Assembly: GCA_950097015.1 (NCBI GenBank)
Contig: CATNEN010000007.1
Coordinates: 4,330,001-4,394,000 of the forward strand
Direction: 5' to 3'
Source of the DNA: Macrostomum hystrix
Taxonomy: Eukaryota; Platyhelminthes; Macrostomidae
DNA: 64,000 nt
Position 1 is the stretch's first letter, and the number at the start of each line of letters is the position of its first letter. Positions 1 through 10,982 of the stretch are shown here, in pieces. The position numbers were made by a program, and so were the translations under genes. The notes below the pieces were generated by a model. The model was not told the DNA's origin, ran no database searches, and saw only the letters and a program-made list of their open reading frames with translations.

Positions 1-91
1 GCAGTTGCTTAGCCTGACTGTCCCAATCCGCCTGGAACAGATTGACAATCTGCAGTGCTTACAGTCCTGCGAGCAACAATTTCCTTTTTAA
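1..91 (+). CDS. possible terminal exon of a gene that begins left of the window
   Basis: From position 2 a frame is open for 29 codons and ends at TAA (89-91). It reads ...PIRLEQIDNLQCLQSCEQ.... Its base composition is more balanced than the AT-rich sequence that follows. No family is recognised and the upstream part lies outside the window. It could equally be chance. Confidence 0.25.
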   Translation, partial: QLLSLTVPIRLEQIDNLQCLQSCEQQFPF

Positions 92-394
92 GGAAAAAAT
101 AATGATCAAACGGTAACTAGAGGAAATGCGAAACAGCTACTAGGCTTTCATCCTCGGAAATAAGTGGCAAAACGCAACAAAGATTTATTAGCGAGCAAAG
201 GAAATGCAAAGATGCAAGCGCAAGGCAGAGCATTACCAGTAGCAAATAATAGTACTATACTAATGTAGCACATTTGCAGGATCAATAAATATTACTGGCT
301 ACTAGTATAGTGCTGGAGCTCTACGCATCAGTGAGTATTAATTAACGGCATTTATTTATAGGAAAGACATTGCGTGTAGTGCATTACACTACTG
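92..394. other. non-coding spacer
   Basis: AT-rich sequence without a convincing exon, repeat or RNA gene. Confidence 0.4.
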
Positions 395-454
395 TTGTTC
401 AGCACAGGTGCAACCCAATTATCTATTAGGGAGAGCTGCCAAGCACATTTCATT

Positions 455-595
455 GCATTCTACTCTCTCCCATTCTCCCTGTCTACTCACCCATTCTCCC
501 TGTCTACTCCCCCATTCTCCCTGTCTACTCCCCCATTCTCCCTGCCTACTCTCCCATCCTCCATGAATCTCCCATTCTCCCTGAATCTCTCAAAC
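455..595. repeat. 21-bp minisatellite
   Basis: About six copies of a 21-bp pyrimidine-rich unit (core ATTCTCCCTGTCTACTC) lie just past the 3' end of the TMEM42-like exon. The last copies are degenerate. Confidence 0.8.
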
Positions 596-614
596 ATCCA
601 GCTGCAGGCCGTTT

Positions 615-1016
615 TCAGTCAGTCTTTTCCACTGCAACCGTCAGCTCCTTTTCGCTCCGCTGCGTCTCCCGGCAGGCGATGAAGAATCCGGCCAGGATGA
701 GACCGGAGCCGGCCAGCCAACGCGGCCCGACCGGCTCGCCGAAGACCAGAAAGCCGGCGAGGCCGGACAGCAGAAAATTGGCCGCGGCGTTGATCAGGGT
801 GGCCCGGGCAGCAGAGCCGCAGGCGTGCATGGCACGGACAAACATCGGCCACATGGCCGCGTTGCAGGCCAGCCAAGCGGCCGCTGCGGCAAGGCCGGCC
901 GGCCAATCAGACTGGCCAATGGCCGAGCCCGCCAGCTTGCCGGCCAAGGAGGCGCCCGCGGCAGCTGCGCCAGACAGAATGGCCCACAGAAATGGCGGCG
1001 GCTGAGACTTGGACAG
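615..1016 (-). CDS. TMEM42: TMEM42-like membrane protein, terminal exon
   Basis: The exon opens in phase 0 after a good acceptor (TTTTCCAG, complement of 1017-1024) and ends at the stop codon 617-615. The translation is strongly hydrophobic. The stretch CNAAMWPMFVRAM, followed by SAARATLINAAANFL and LVFGEPVGPRWL, matches the conserved half of TMEM42, a small multi-pass protein of the drug/metabolite-transporter (EamA-like) superfamily with no settled function. About 130 residues are present, covering most of the family's usual length. The first exon, with the start codon, was not found; it should lie beyond 1300 on the minus strand. The family call is from remembered motifs. Confidence 0.6.
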   Translation of the reverse strand: MSKSQPPPFLWAILSGAAAAGASLAGKLAGSAIGQSDWPAGLAAAAAWLACNAAMWPMFVRAMHACGSAARATLINAAANFLLSGLAGFLVFGEPVGPRWLAGSGLILAGFFIACRETQRSEKELTVAVEKTD

Positions 1017-1079
1017 CTGGAAAAGTAGGCAATGGAAGCTTCTTGTTGATGGAATCGGGATCGGGAGTTTGAGAGGATG

Positions 1080-1260
1080 GGATTTGAACCTTGAGCGTAT
1101 GGGATCTGAAGTTTGGGATGGGATCTGGACTTTGGGATGGGATCTGAAGTCTGGGATGGGATCTGAAGTTTGGGATGGGATCTGAAGTTTGGGATGGGAT
1201 CTGAAGTTTAGGATGGGATCTGAAGTTTGAGAAGATGGGATCTGAGATTGGGATGTGATC
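1080..1260. repeat. 20-bp intronic minisatellite
   Basis: Around eight tandem copies of a 20-bp unit (GGGATCTGAAGTTTGGGATG and variants) lie immediately upstream, in gene orientation, of the TMEM42-like exon, so inside its intron. The array stays open in one minus-strand frame and artificially lengthens that exon's ORF. Confidence 0.85.
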
Positions 1261-1309
1261 TGGAGATTTGGTGGATGGGATCTGAATTTTAGGATAGTAA
1301 GGGCCATTT

Positions 1310-3080
1310 AGAATTGTGAAGGTGGGATAAATTTGTTTTGAGATTTTGTGGCAAAGTATGAGTATGAAAAAATCAATTCAAATCAAATATATTGCAAATG
1401 TAGATCATTGTGACATTTATTAAATATTTTTTTGCTAGCTTGATCTGAAAGTGAGTGCATACTAGCTATGAGCCCATATTAAACTATGGAAAAAGTATAT
1501 CAATAGCAACATTCATATTTTGTTTCAATAATTGTCAACAACCTGTTCGAAGAGCTCAAGAATTAATTTTATGGCACTATGTTTATAGTGAAGGCTTAAC
1601 TGAACAAACTTGTCTTAATGACTTTACTGTCCTCTAATTATAAATGAGTCATAAAAAATATATAATTTCAGGATGAGATATTCTAGTCTAATATTGTGCT
1701 ACAATATATATAAAAAAATAAAAAATATATAGTATATAGAATACTAGAATATGAATTCGAAAATGGGAAAAAAGTGAAAATAGAAATGTGAATGTGCATT
1801 TGTTTCTTTAGAAGCTAGCTATACTTCTATTAACTCCTTCATTATTTGTGGGATACAGAAGGATCACCCCAAGTATTTTATCTATCCACTTTTGGATTTT
1901 TTTTTATTTTAGCAAATAAGGTTATTAATTGCATAGGGGCAGGGGTATGGACTAAAGTGACATTACTGATTGGGTAGATATTTTAGTGAAACAATTGGAA
2001 ATATAGTAAATTATAACTTTTCTAGAAAACTGGATTACTGGTTTATTAGTTTTTACTTTCTAAAATTCATACATATAAAAATTACTTCTTTTTTATGGAC
2101 TAATTTTACTTGTGAAAGAAGCTGAATGTTTTATTCGAAAAAAAGCTGGAAAAAGAACAATGAAATAACCACTCAAATTTTTTCAAATTTTCTCTTATAC
2201 TCATTTTTTGCTAAATAACTGCGAAAGAAGCTCAAAAATAATATTGACTAGACTAACATAAAGACTCTCCCTGAAGTAAAAGATAACGCGTTAAAAAATA
2301 ACAAGCATAAAGTATACTAATCCATAAACCAAAAGAACCAAAGAAAACCAAATATACTTATCAATGCTATACTTTCTTATAAAAATTATGTCTTAAAACT
2401 GAATAAAATCCCAATGAACAATTCAGAAAATAGTCAGCTAGTTTTAAAGCAAAACGCCTGTTTTTTCTCCTACACACTTTATTTTATTTGAACTATACAG
2501 GATCAAATGAAAGAAGTTTCAAGGATTTGTTTATCTGATTTACCACGATAACTTTTAAGAATATCTTTTTCTTAGATAAAGTACCGAGTCCAATCGAACG
2601 AAAATGGGTTAAATACATTCAACAACAGTAATATTTTAGACCCAATGTATCAAAAATAACTTGCCAGGAGAAATTCAGCAATTATGTATTCGCGACCTAC
2701 TCGCGACCTAAAATAAGGTTTTGATTTTGATTTGCTACCCAGAGTTCTACTTATTTTTGAGTCTTGTTACTTTCTGCAGCCAGTTCAATTGACAACATTC
2801 CCAGGATGTCTTCTATGCAAATGTGAAATTGCGGTTGCTACTTGCTACAAAGCTATTTTTGAGGTAAGAAATGTTAAAATAGCTCAGTGGTTCGGTCAAT
2901 TCTAGTAATCTATATATAGTTTGCCGGTGTGAACGAAGTAAGTGAGAATCCAGCATTTAAAGTTTTAATAGTAAAAAAATGCGAAATCAGGGTACTTTGC
3001 AATCTGGAAGTTTAGCTACTTTTCCATGTTGCGCCTCTTAAGATAAATTTTGTGAATAGTGCATATCTTTCTCGTTCTCA
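1310..3080. other. AT-rich spacer
   Basis: Very AT-rich, no exon I can support. It should hold the missing 5' exon of the TMEM42-like gene (minus) and the promoter or trans-splice region of the carbonic anhydrase (plus). Confidence 0.4.
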
Positions 3081-3085
3081 CAGCT

Positions 3086-6000
3086 ATGGAACCGATTTCT
3101 GAGCAAGGCCTTAATGTTAAGGCCACAGCGCAGTATTTCTTGGATAACATGGCGTCAATATTCCAGGTAAGTGATTCTCAAGTAGATATTTAATTCCTGC
3201 ATGCTTTATAAATATCTTGCTGATGCAGCTGAAAAGTGCAGGCGGGTTTCGAATACTGAAATCCGACACAAACTTAAATTTAAATGACTAGCTCGCATTA
3301 ATCTGCCTGCCGAGCAGGTACCCCCGGTGGGAATACAAACGAAAGCGGATTAAGGCTTTATGCCAGACGGATTAGTTCACGGGTGGAGTGGAAAATTCGG
3401 CGGGGGCGGAGTGAGTGCTTTCACCCAGAAACAGCGCGCTCCGTCCTCGCCTACTCGCTCTGCAACTCCCTCCCTGTGCATGCTCTGCGTGAGTAAGTCA
3501 GTAATGATCCCCAATACAGAAAACGCAGCAGTGCATTCATGCTTCCGTGATATCTGCTCAGCTCCCTGCACTGATGTGATCAGTAACAGACTCACCGATT
3601 TTTTTCAGATAGCCTCTGCTTTTTTGCTTTCCCATTGCTGGAAGCTTTAGCAAGGCTTTTGGAACCCCCTTTATGCACATGTACATATATATTTGGAACC
3701 CCCTTTATGCACTTGTACATATATATTTGGAACCCCCTTTATGCACATGTACATATATATTTGGATGTTGCTATAAACGGACACAACGACTAAGCTAAAA
3801 CTAGGAGAGCTGATTTTTAAGGATCCTTAGAACTTATTTTACAGAAACCTCTGTCCCCTCCGTCTGTCCGTTTTTCGCTCTCAGATTTGAGCATTCAGGC
3901 AGCATCCTGTTTGACAGTTGCAGCAGCAGGAGTGAAAAGAAAGTCTCTTTCCCCCCCATCGGTATTTTCTTCCTCCATCGATGTACTTCTCGCATTTTCT
4001 GCGCAAGCTTCTTGTGTGTGTGCATGTGTGTGTGTGTGTGTGACATATGAAAGAAAAGCTATAAGCATCTGAAGCTGCACTTTACTTGCAAGCTTCTGCC
4101 CATACTTTACCTAGTGAGCTGGGGCACTAATAGAATATCACCCGCTAATAGCTTTTCATATGTCGTGTACTTTTAGCTGGTCATGTTATTCTAATGGTTT
4201 TATTCCTTGCCTTAGAGGCATTTATCGAACTTTTAGCGTGAAAGATGTCCAATTTGCTGAATAATTATATCGCTACTAATGTACGTTTGCTCTCATGATA
4301 TACATCGCTGATTGATGAATTCCAACCTGCGCAAAGCCAGCACCCTTGCGTCACAGGGCAGTTTTTTATTTTTAGCCTGCCAAATTGCTCGTGTTATATT
4401 ACAGCTCGTATTACAGCCTTATCAGTAGAAAGACCCTATTGGCATTTTAAATATACCCTCATTTTTATTTTTTTCTGCATCTCCCAAAATATTCAACCAA
4501 TCACATTAAAAATCCAGACCTCAGTAGTAGGAACTCCACCCGTGAAGTAGGAACACCCTTGTGATCTTTCCGCAGGGGGAAACTAGCGAGTTCCTTCTAC
4601 TGTTAACGTGTTTTGCTGTCTGTTTCTCTTCGCAGAAACTGACCAATGGCGGCAGCAGCCGGGCCAACGGCGCCAACAGCTGGGGCTACGGCAGCGAGAA
4701 CGGTGAGGCACTGGTTGAGCTGCTGCTCTTGTCAAAGTACGCTGGCGGCCCTAGTCAGACAGAATTTTGTCAAGGGAGTCGCAGACAAGGCCTACAGAGC
4801 CTGGGAAGTCCCGCACAGCAGCTCATTAGTGACTGGCCCCATCTCCCTGGCCTTTTCCCCGTGCGCCAAACCCCCATGCACTCAGCTAATTGGACTGGAG
4901 AATCTAATTTGTTTGAATGCTCGCAGAAGCAGGGCCCTCCTTCGAGTCCGCGCCGCGGTCCTGGAAGGGCAGAGAGAAAAGTGGAAATGAAAAGCCGGGA
5001 CTGACCGCTGCCAGGGGCTTTGCTCGGGCGAGTGTTGCAGAAATGATGAAAAAAACTTTCCGCCCTACATCTCTCGCCATCAATCCTTCGCTCTCAATCC
5101 CTCATCTAAATTCCTTGTTTTTTTATCTCTCGCCATCAATCCGTCACACTCGCCATCGAACCATCTAGTCCTCAGATTTCCAAGCGCTTGTCCTCGCCCT
5201 CGCCCTCGCCCTCGCCCTCGCCCTCGCCCTCGCCACCCAAAAACCGAAGGCCATGGGATCCCCGCAGGGCCGCACACGTGGAGCCGTCAGTTCCCGTTAG
5301 CCGCTGGCAGCTCGCAGTCGCCAGTGCATGTGGAATCCCAGCGCGCCGTCCACTCGCCAGAGCTGACGGTCCGGCCGCTGACTCTGCGGCAGCCGCCGAT
5401 GCCTGGGTGCCTGCTGAGCAACACGGGCGTCGGTTTTCAGGTCAGCGCGCCAGCCGACGATGGAAGCGTGTCGATGGCTGAGTCGTCGGTGGCAGGTGAG
5501 CTGAGACTCGTTGAGATTAAACATTTTTCCCTCCAAAATCTTCCCACTGCAGCACCTCAGAATAGCGATTTCGATCCCCTTATTCCATCCCAGCCACAGC
5601 CAGCCGCCAAACAGCTCGATACATTCCCATCCCCGAAACTGCTCCGGCGATCGATAAATGAGATTCAGCTGCATCTGGCCAGGAACTCAAGGGGAATTGG
5701 GGAGGTGAATATTGGAGAGAACGGGTGATAATGGGGTGAGAATGGGGTGAGGATGGGGTGAGGATGGGGTGAGAATGGGGTGAGAATGAGGTGAGAGTGG
5801 GGTGAGAATGGGGTGAGGATGGGTTGAGAGTGGGTGAGAATGGGGTGAGGATGGGGTGAGAGTGGGTGAGAATGGGGTGAGAATGGGGTGAGAATGGTGC
5901 GTGAGGGGTGAGAAATCACTAGCATTAAGAGCTATTGTGTTTGAGTATGACTAGAAGTTTAGATTCACATTTAAGATGGTGGGGAAGATGAAGCGTGGGA

Positions 6001-8351
6001 ATTGAGGGCAGGGCAGGCGATAGTGGAAGTCCGTGCTCAAGTCCAAAACAAAATTTCCTTTCTAGTCGCGGTCACCGCTAGTGTGTGACCGGCCATCACG
6101 CGCGGCCGAGGCGGTGGAGCAGGAAATTGTGTGACTGGCAGGGGAGGTCTCGGTCTCATCGATCAGGCTTGCGGACTCGGGGTCAGTTGGGGAGACGAAA
6201 TCTGCACCCACCGATCCACGCGGTGGCAGATAAAAGTGCAGCTGAGGACTTCTGAGCTTCATCAGCGAGTGGGTGCACTCGTATTCCTTGTCCAGTTTGT
6301 CTTCCCGCAGTTCCCCAGTTTTATCCCAGAGCTACTTTTTCCCCAGGGTTCGATAGAGCCAGCTCAGGATGTCTGGATGAAGTGAGTTGGGAACATGAAG
6401 GACCACTTCAAAAGTTGAATTTAAGCATCTGAAAAGCTAGCTTTGAGACTCCATTACCGCAGCCCTTTGCTTTTAATTAAATTTCAGTCCTGTCTCCGCA
6501 CTGCTATATTTAGCGACTTAAGTGCTCAAGATTTAGTGCACTTTTCAGAGGATTTCAGAGGAAATCCGAGGATTTCAGTTTTAAAAGGGTGAACCAGAGT
6601 ATGAGGTGAGAATGAGGTGAGAGTGGGGTGAGAATGGGGTGAGGATGGGGTGAGGATGGGGTGAGAACGGGGTGAGAGTGGGGTGAGAATGGGGTGAGAG
6701 TGGGGTGAGAATGGGGTGAGGATGGGGTGAGGATGGGGTGAGAATGGGGTGAGAGTGGGGTGAGAATGGGGTGAGGATGGGGTGAGGATGGGGTGAGGAT
6801 GGGGTGAGGATGGGGTGAGGATGGGGTGAGGATGGGGTGAGGATGGGGTGAGAATGGGGTCAGAGTGGGGTGAGAATGGGGTGAGAATGGCGTGAGAATG
6901 GGGTGAGAATGGCGTGAGAATGGGTGATGATTGGGTGAGGATGGGGTGAGAATGGGGTGAGAGGGGGTAAGAATGGGGTGAGGATGGGGTGAGGATGGGG
7001 TGAGAATTGGGTTAGAATAGGGTGAGGATGGGGTGAGGATGGGGTGAGAGTGGGGTGAGAATGCGGTGAGAATGGGGTGAGAGTGGGGTGAGAGTGGGGT
7101 GAGAATGCGCTCACAGCTCACGGATTCTCAGTGAATCAGAGTGATTATCACAGCTCACGGAAGTGAATCAAAATCTTGCATATTCCCCAGCCAAATCTCC
7201 CTATCTGCCCACAGGAATCGATGGCGGCCCACTGAACTGGCCGCACGAGTTCGCCCAGTTCCACATGCACTGGGGCGCCTGCGACACCGCTGGCAGCGAG
7301 CACGCCATGGATGGTCGGCTGTACCCGGCCGAGCTGCATCTCGTTCACTGGTGCCGCGCCCGGCACGCCAACTTTGATGTCGCCGCTTCGGCCGGCTCCG
7401 GCGCCGGCGATCGTCTCGCCGTGCTGGCTGTGTTCGTTGAGGTGAGCAACGTATTGCACCGCGATACAGCTATAAAATAGCAAAGTTTACTAACTATAAG
7501 TTACTGCTATTAGTAACATAGTTAGCGCACAATGCTCAAAACTCAAAGCAATTGCATCCGAAATGCGGCTGTGCGCAGATTGGCCAGGCAAACGCAGAGC
7601 TAAACAAGATACTGACGAACTTCGACCGCATCAAGGCCACCGACTCGCCAAGTTTTATGCTGCCTACGCCTGTAAACCTGAGCGGTCTGATGCCATCCAA
7701 CACGGCAGAATATTTCACCTATGCTGGCTCGCTGACAACTCCTCCGTGCTACGAGTCTGTGCGATGGATTGTATTCCGGCAGCCAATCAGCATCAGCAGA
7801 GAGCAGGTTCGTTACATAATACGAATTCGTTACATAATACTCGTAGGACAGCCAGCCAATCAGCTGAAGCAGGCTCTACCAGACTGAAATCAGCAATCAC
7901 CAGCAAATCATCAGCAATCACCAATCAGCAACTGGGAAAGTCGTTCCAGTTATTCCGAAGTTGAATGTGGCAGCCAATAAGCAGAGGGCTGTAGATTTTT
8001 GGTAGTTTGCTCCAGCCAATAATCGAATGATTATAGTCTGGAGTCGATTGCGACAGCCTATAAGCAGACATTTTAAGAGAGTTGAGTGTGGGCAGAGATA
8101 CAGCGCCAACCAATAAGCGAAAATGTTAGGATATCGGAAGCGAATAGCTGTTCAGAATTGTTTCAATGTTGGTTTAGCAAAACCTAAATCTGTGCCGAAT
8201 TTCGCAGCTCCGGTCCCTGCGCACCCTGGATAGCAACCGAGGCCGAGTCGGCTGCAAAACGGTGGACAATTACCGGCATCTGATGCCGCTGGGCACGCGG
8301 CAGTTGCTAGTCTCGCAGAGGCCCCAAGCCGCTAATGACAAATCGCCATGA
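3086..8351 (+). CDS. alpha-carbonic anhydrase, six exons
   Basis: Exons: 3086-3166, 4636-4702, 5268-5495, 7215-7441, 7579-7806, 8208-8351. They sum to 975 nt (324 aa), all introns are GT-AG and phases agree. It hydrates CO2 to bicarbonate. Family signatures in order: [22 protein letters not shown] (zinc His 142 and 144), SEH (gate Glu 154), ELHLVHW (third zinc His 167), YAGSLTTPP (catalytic Thr), and DNYR near the C terminus. The proton-shuttle His (64 in human CA2) is replaced by Val in NTGVGFQV, so turnover may be slow. Exon 1 (27 aa, no signal peptide) fits in phase but has no homology support. The sequence just before exon 2 reads as a hydrophobic stretch without an ATG, so a secreted form cannot be excluded. 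The protein is longer than a typical 260-aa cytosolic enzyme. Confidence 0.85.
3658..3765. repeat. 34-bp tandem repeat, three copies
   Basis: Three near-identical copies of a unit with core GGAACCCCCTTTATGCAC, each followed by ATGTACATATATAT-like sequence, in carbonic anhydrase intron 1. A (TG)n tract follows at about 4014-4041. Confidence 0.85.
5186..5236. repeat. (CTCGCC)n hexanucleotide repeat at a splice acceptor
   Basis: About eight copies of CTCGCC end roughly 30 nt before the acceptor of carbonic anhydrase exon 3 (5268) and supply part of its pyrimidine-rich tract. Confidence 0.85.
5705..5910. repeat. GGTGAG-type minisatellite, first array
   Basis: Short tandem units of about 11-12 bp (GATGGGGTGAG, GAATGGGGTGAG) in carbonic anhydrase intron 3. 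Each unit carries GGTGAG, identical to a strong 5' splice site. Confidence 0.9.
6600..7115. repeat. GGTGAG-type minisatellite, second array
   Basis: Same unit type as the array at 5705-5910, over 40 copies in the same intron, ending about 100 nt before the exon carrying two zinc ligands. The two arrays are separated by about 700 bp of single-copy sequence. Confidence 0.9.
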
Positions 8352-9905
8352 GTTTGAGAATAGATCTTAGAATTTCACACTTCAAACTTAGTTTCTGAGC
8401 AGTAATTGAGCACCTCAAGTAGTGATTAGCACACACTTTAATTTGTTACCGAATGCATTTTGCTGTACTCTGAGCCGGAGAGTAACACTTAGTACATAGT
8501 TTATTAATGATTCCTGTCAATACGATGTGATTTGCACTTTCTCTTCCAATATTGAGACCCCCAAACCAATACATAGCGACAGTTTGAGTTCATGTACTCA
8601 AATCCCTAGCATTTTTCCTCAAGCGAATTACTTTTTATTACTATTTTGTTTCGTCCTACCCAAAGCATGTGTGTCATATTTTACTCAATTTAGCAATCAA
8701 ATATCAAAAAGTACTCGTAGCTGCAGTAGATACGAGCGTATATTTCTTCAAATAGTTACTGTAGCAAAATATACTTTTTTACACACAAGATTTCTCTAGG
8801 CGATCACAGGCGCAATCAATACGAGGCGACTGACTTAAAGCTTTAAATGCCAAAACAGGGGAAAACTGACAAACATGCCAGAGTGACAGTAAACGGCGAG
8901 AGTAACTATGGCTCATCACTAAAAGCCAGTTGCCTCGTCATCTACTATTTCTACTCTTGTAAAGTGCTTCAATTGAAAACAGCAACCAGAAACGCAGAAG
9001 ACGTTTACCGGCCGCAGGGGAATTTCTGCTACAAGGTTTGAAGGAAACAATGTCAGCCTAGCTCGTGTTTATTTTATGCCCAGCCTAGGGAGGCAATTAT
9101 AGATACCTCAGAATCACTACGAACTGCTACAGTAGTAAAATAAGCATAGCATTTTTACAACACAAGAAACAGACTACTGATAAGTAGTAGCGAGGCAGCC
9201 GACAGCAAACTGGCGTAAAACAAATGTCTCAGGTTAAACAAGCGGAAGATTAGCTCTGTAACATTTGCTCCTTATTCACTGCCTAAACTAGAATGCCTTG
9301 CTACAGACAGACAACAGCATCTAAGTAAATTAACTAAGGGAGCTAATCTCTGACTAATGTATCAGAAACAAATAACATCAAATTTTAAAAGGCTGGAACT
9401 GAAGAGAATATGAATATGCTCATTATTCTACTGACACACTGTCAGTAGTGCAGTTTGCTCATTGGTGTGCAAAGCGCACAGTCATCTGTAAAGAAAAATC
9501 AAGAACAAAACTTCTGAAAATTTGCAGGATTAGGAATTCGGAAATTGAAATTCTCCATATTATGCACTTTTTGGTGAAGAAAAAACAAAATAAGCACAAT
9601 GTGCGTCGAAAATCTCTACAAAGCAAATCAGGGAGCCACAGGCAAATCAACTGTTTGCAAATCAAAACTATGAGTATGTTAAGCGATTTAAGCAAGGGCG
9701 ACTAGAATGCACACAAAACTAACGAGGCGCGACTATGCCACCATTAATGGGAAACCTAGATCTTGCAGCACTACTGACTAGTACATTTTTCTGAGTAAGC
9801 AATCGAAATCAATCTGCCACTAAGCCTGTCTTGCCGCAGTTAAAAATTATCTTTTTAAGTTTTTTATAGTATTCTGAAAAGCAAGAAACCAGTAAAAATA
9901 GCCAT
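8352..9905. other. convergent spacer after carbonic anhydrase
   Basis: Intergenic sequence between the carbonic anhydrase stop (plus) and the MADD 3' end (minus). It should contain the carbonic anhydrase 3' UTR. I see no exon or structured repeat. Confidence 0.4.
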
Positions 9906-9909
9906 GGAG

Positions 9910-10625
9910 TGGGCGATTGCTATGGGTGACAAGCGGAGTGAGATTGGTTGTTGGTTGAGTGAGATGGGTGGTTGGCGGAGTGAGGTGGGTGATTTGTGGA
10001 GTGAGATGCGTGGTTGACGGAGTGAGGTGGGTGGTTGGAGGAGTGGATTGGGTGATTTGTGGAGTGAGGTGGGTGTTTGGTGAAATGAGGTGGGTGGTTG
10101 GCGGAGTGAGGTGGGTGATTTGTGGAGTGATGCGTGGTTGACGGAGTGAGGTAGGTGGTTGGAGGAGTGGGTTGGGTGATTTGTGGAGTGAGGTGGGTGT
10201 TTGGTGAAATGAGGTGGGTGGTTGGCGGAGTGAGGTGGGTGATTTGTGGAGTGATGCGTGGTTGACGGAGTGAGGTAGGTGGTTGGAGGAGTGGGTTGGG
10301 TGATTTGTGGAGTGAGGTGGGTGTTTGGTGAAATGAGGTGGGTGGTTGGTGGAGTGAGATGGCTGATTTGTGGAGTGGGATGCGTGGTTGACGGAGCGAG
10401 GTTGGTGGTTGGAGGAGTGAGGTGGGTGATTTGTGGAGTGAGGTGGGTGTTTGGTGGAATGAGGTGGGTGGTTGGTGGAGTGAGATGGGTGGTCGGCGGA
10501 GTCAGGTGCGTCGGGTGGATGTAATCGATAGTGGACTGAGGTGGGTGATGCGAGGTCAATGAAGAGTAATCTACAGTTGAGAGCTGGCAGTTCTCTTTTT
10601 GAATTTTTCACGAATTCAAAGAGGA
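9910..10625. repeat. VNTR module (GTGAGGTGGGTGGTTGG array plus 3' flank)
   Basis: Tandem units of about 21 bp (GAGTGAGGTGGGTGGTTGGC and variants), arranged in longer repeated blocks, fill about 9930-10520. The flank at 10500-10625 (ATCGATA..., then GAGAGCTGGCAGTT..., then a T-rich end) matches the flank of a like array at 16275-16545. The array lies between the two convergent genes. Confidence 0.85.
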
Positions 10626-10868
10626 AAGAAGGCAAGCTAATAGTGGGGAAGACGCCGGAGCCCAAAAAGCAAGAAAAAGATGAGCAAAAAACTAGTTTTG
10701 CAGTGCAGTCAAGTGAGCGGCAAGTCAGAGTCAATTTTTCTAATTCAATAACTCTTCAAAGAGTCAGGAATTGCAAAGCAGATTCGCACAACAAGCTAAT
10801 AGCTTCGCAAAAATCGTCGGATATAATAAAGCCGCATGACATATCAGCAAAACACAATTCTGGAAATC

Positions 10869-10982
10869 CTAGCTGTCCGGCTGACTGGCTGCGTGGCGCT
10901 CGTCCGGGGTGGCGATGGGGGAGGCGGTTCCAGCCGCCAGGCAGGAGAACACACACAGAACAGTGTAGCAAATCTGGTCCGC
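10869..10982 (-). CDS. MADD: MADD exon 21: C terminus
   Basis: Opens with [18 protein letters not shown] after a CCCACCCGCAG acceptor, the hallmark C terminus of MADD proteins, and stops at TAG (10871-10869). It is separated from exon 20 by 3.8 kb holding a 2-kb satellite array and a retrotransposon fragment. Confidence 0.92.
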   Translation of the reverse strand, partial: ADQICYTVLCVFSCLAAGTASPIATPDERHAASQPDS

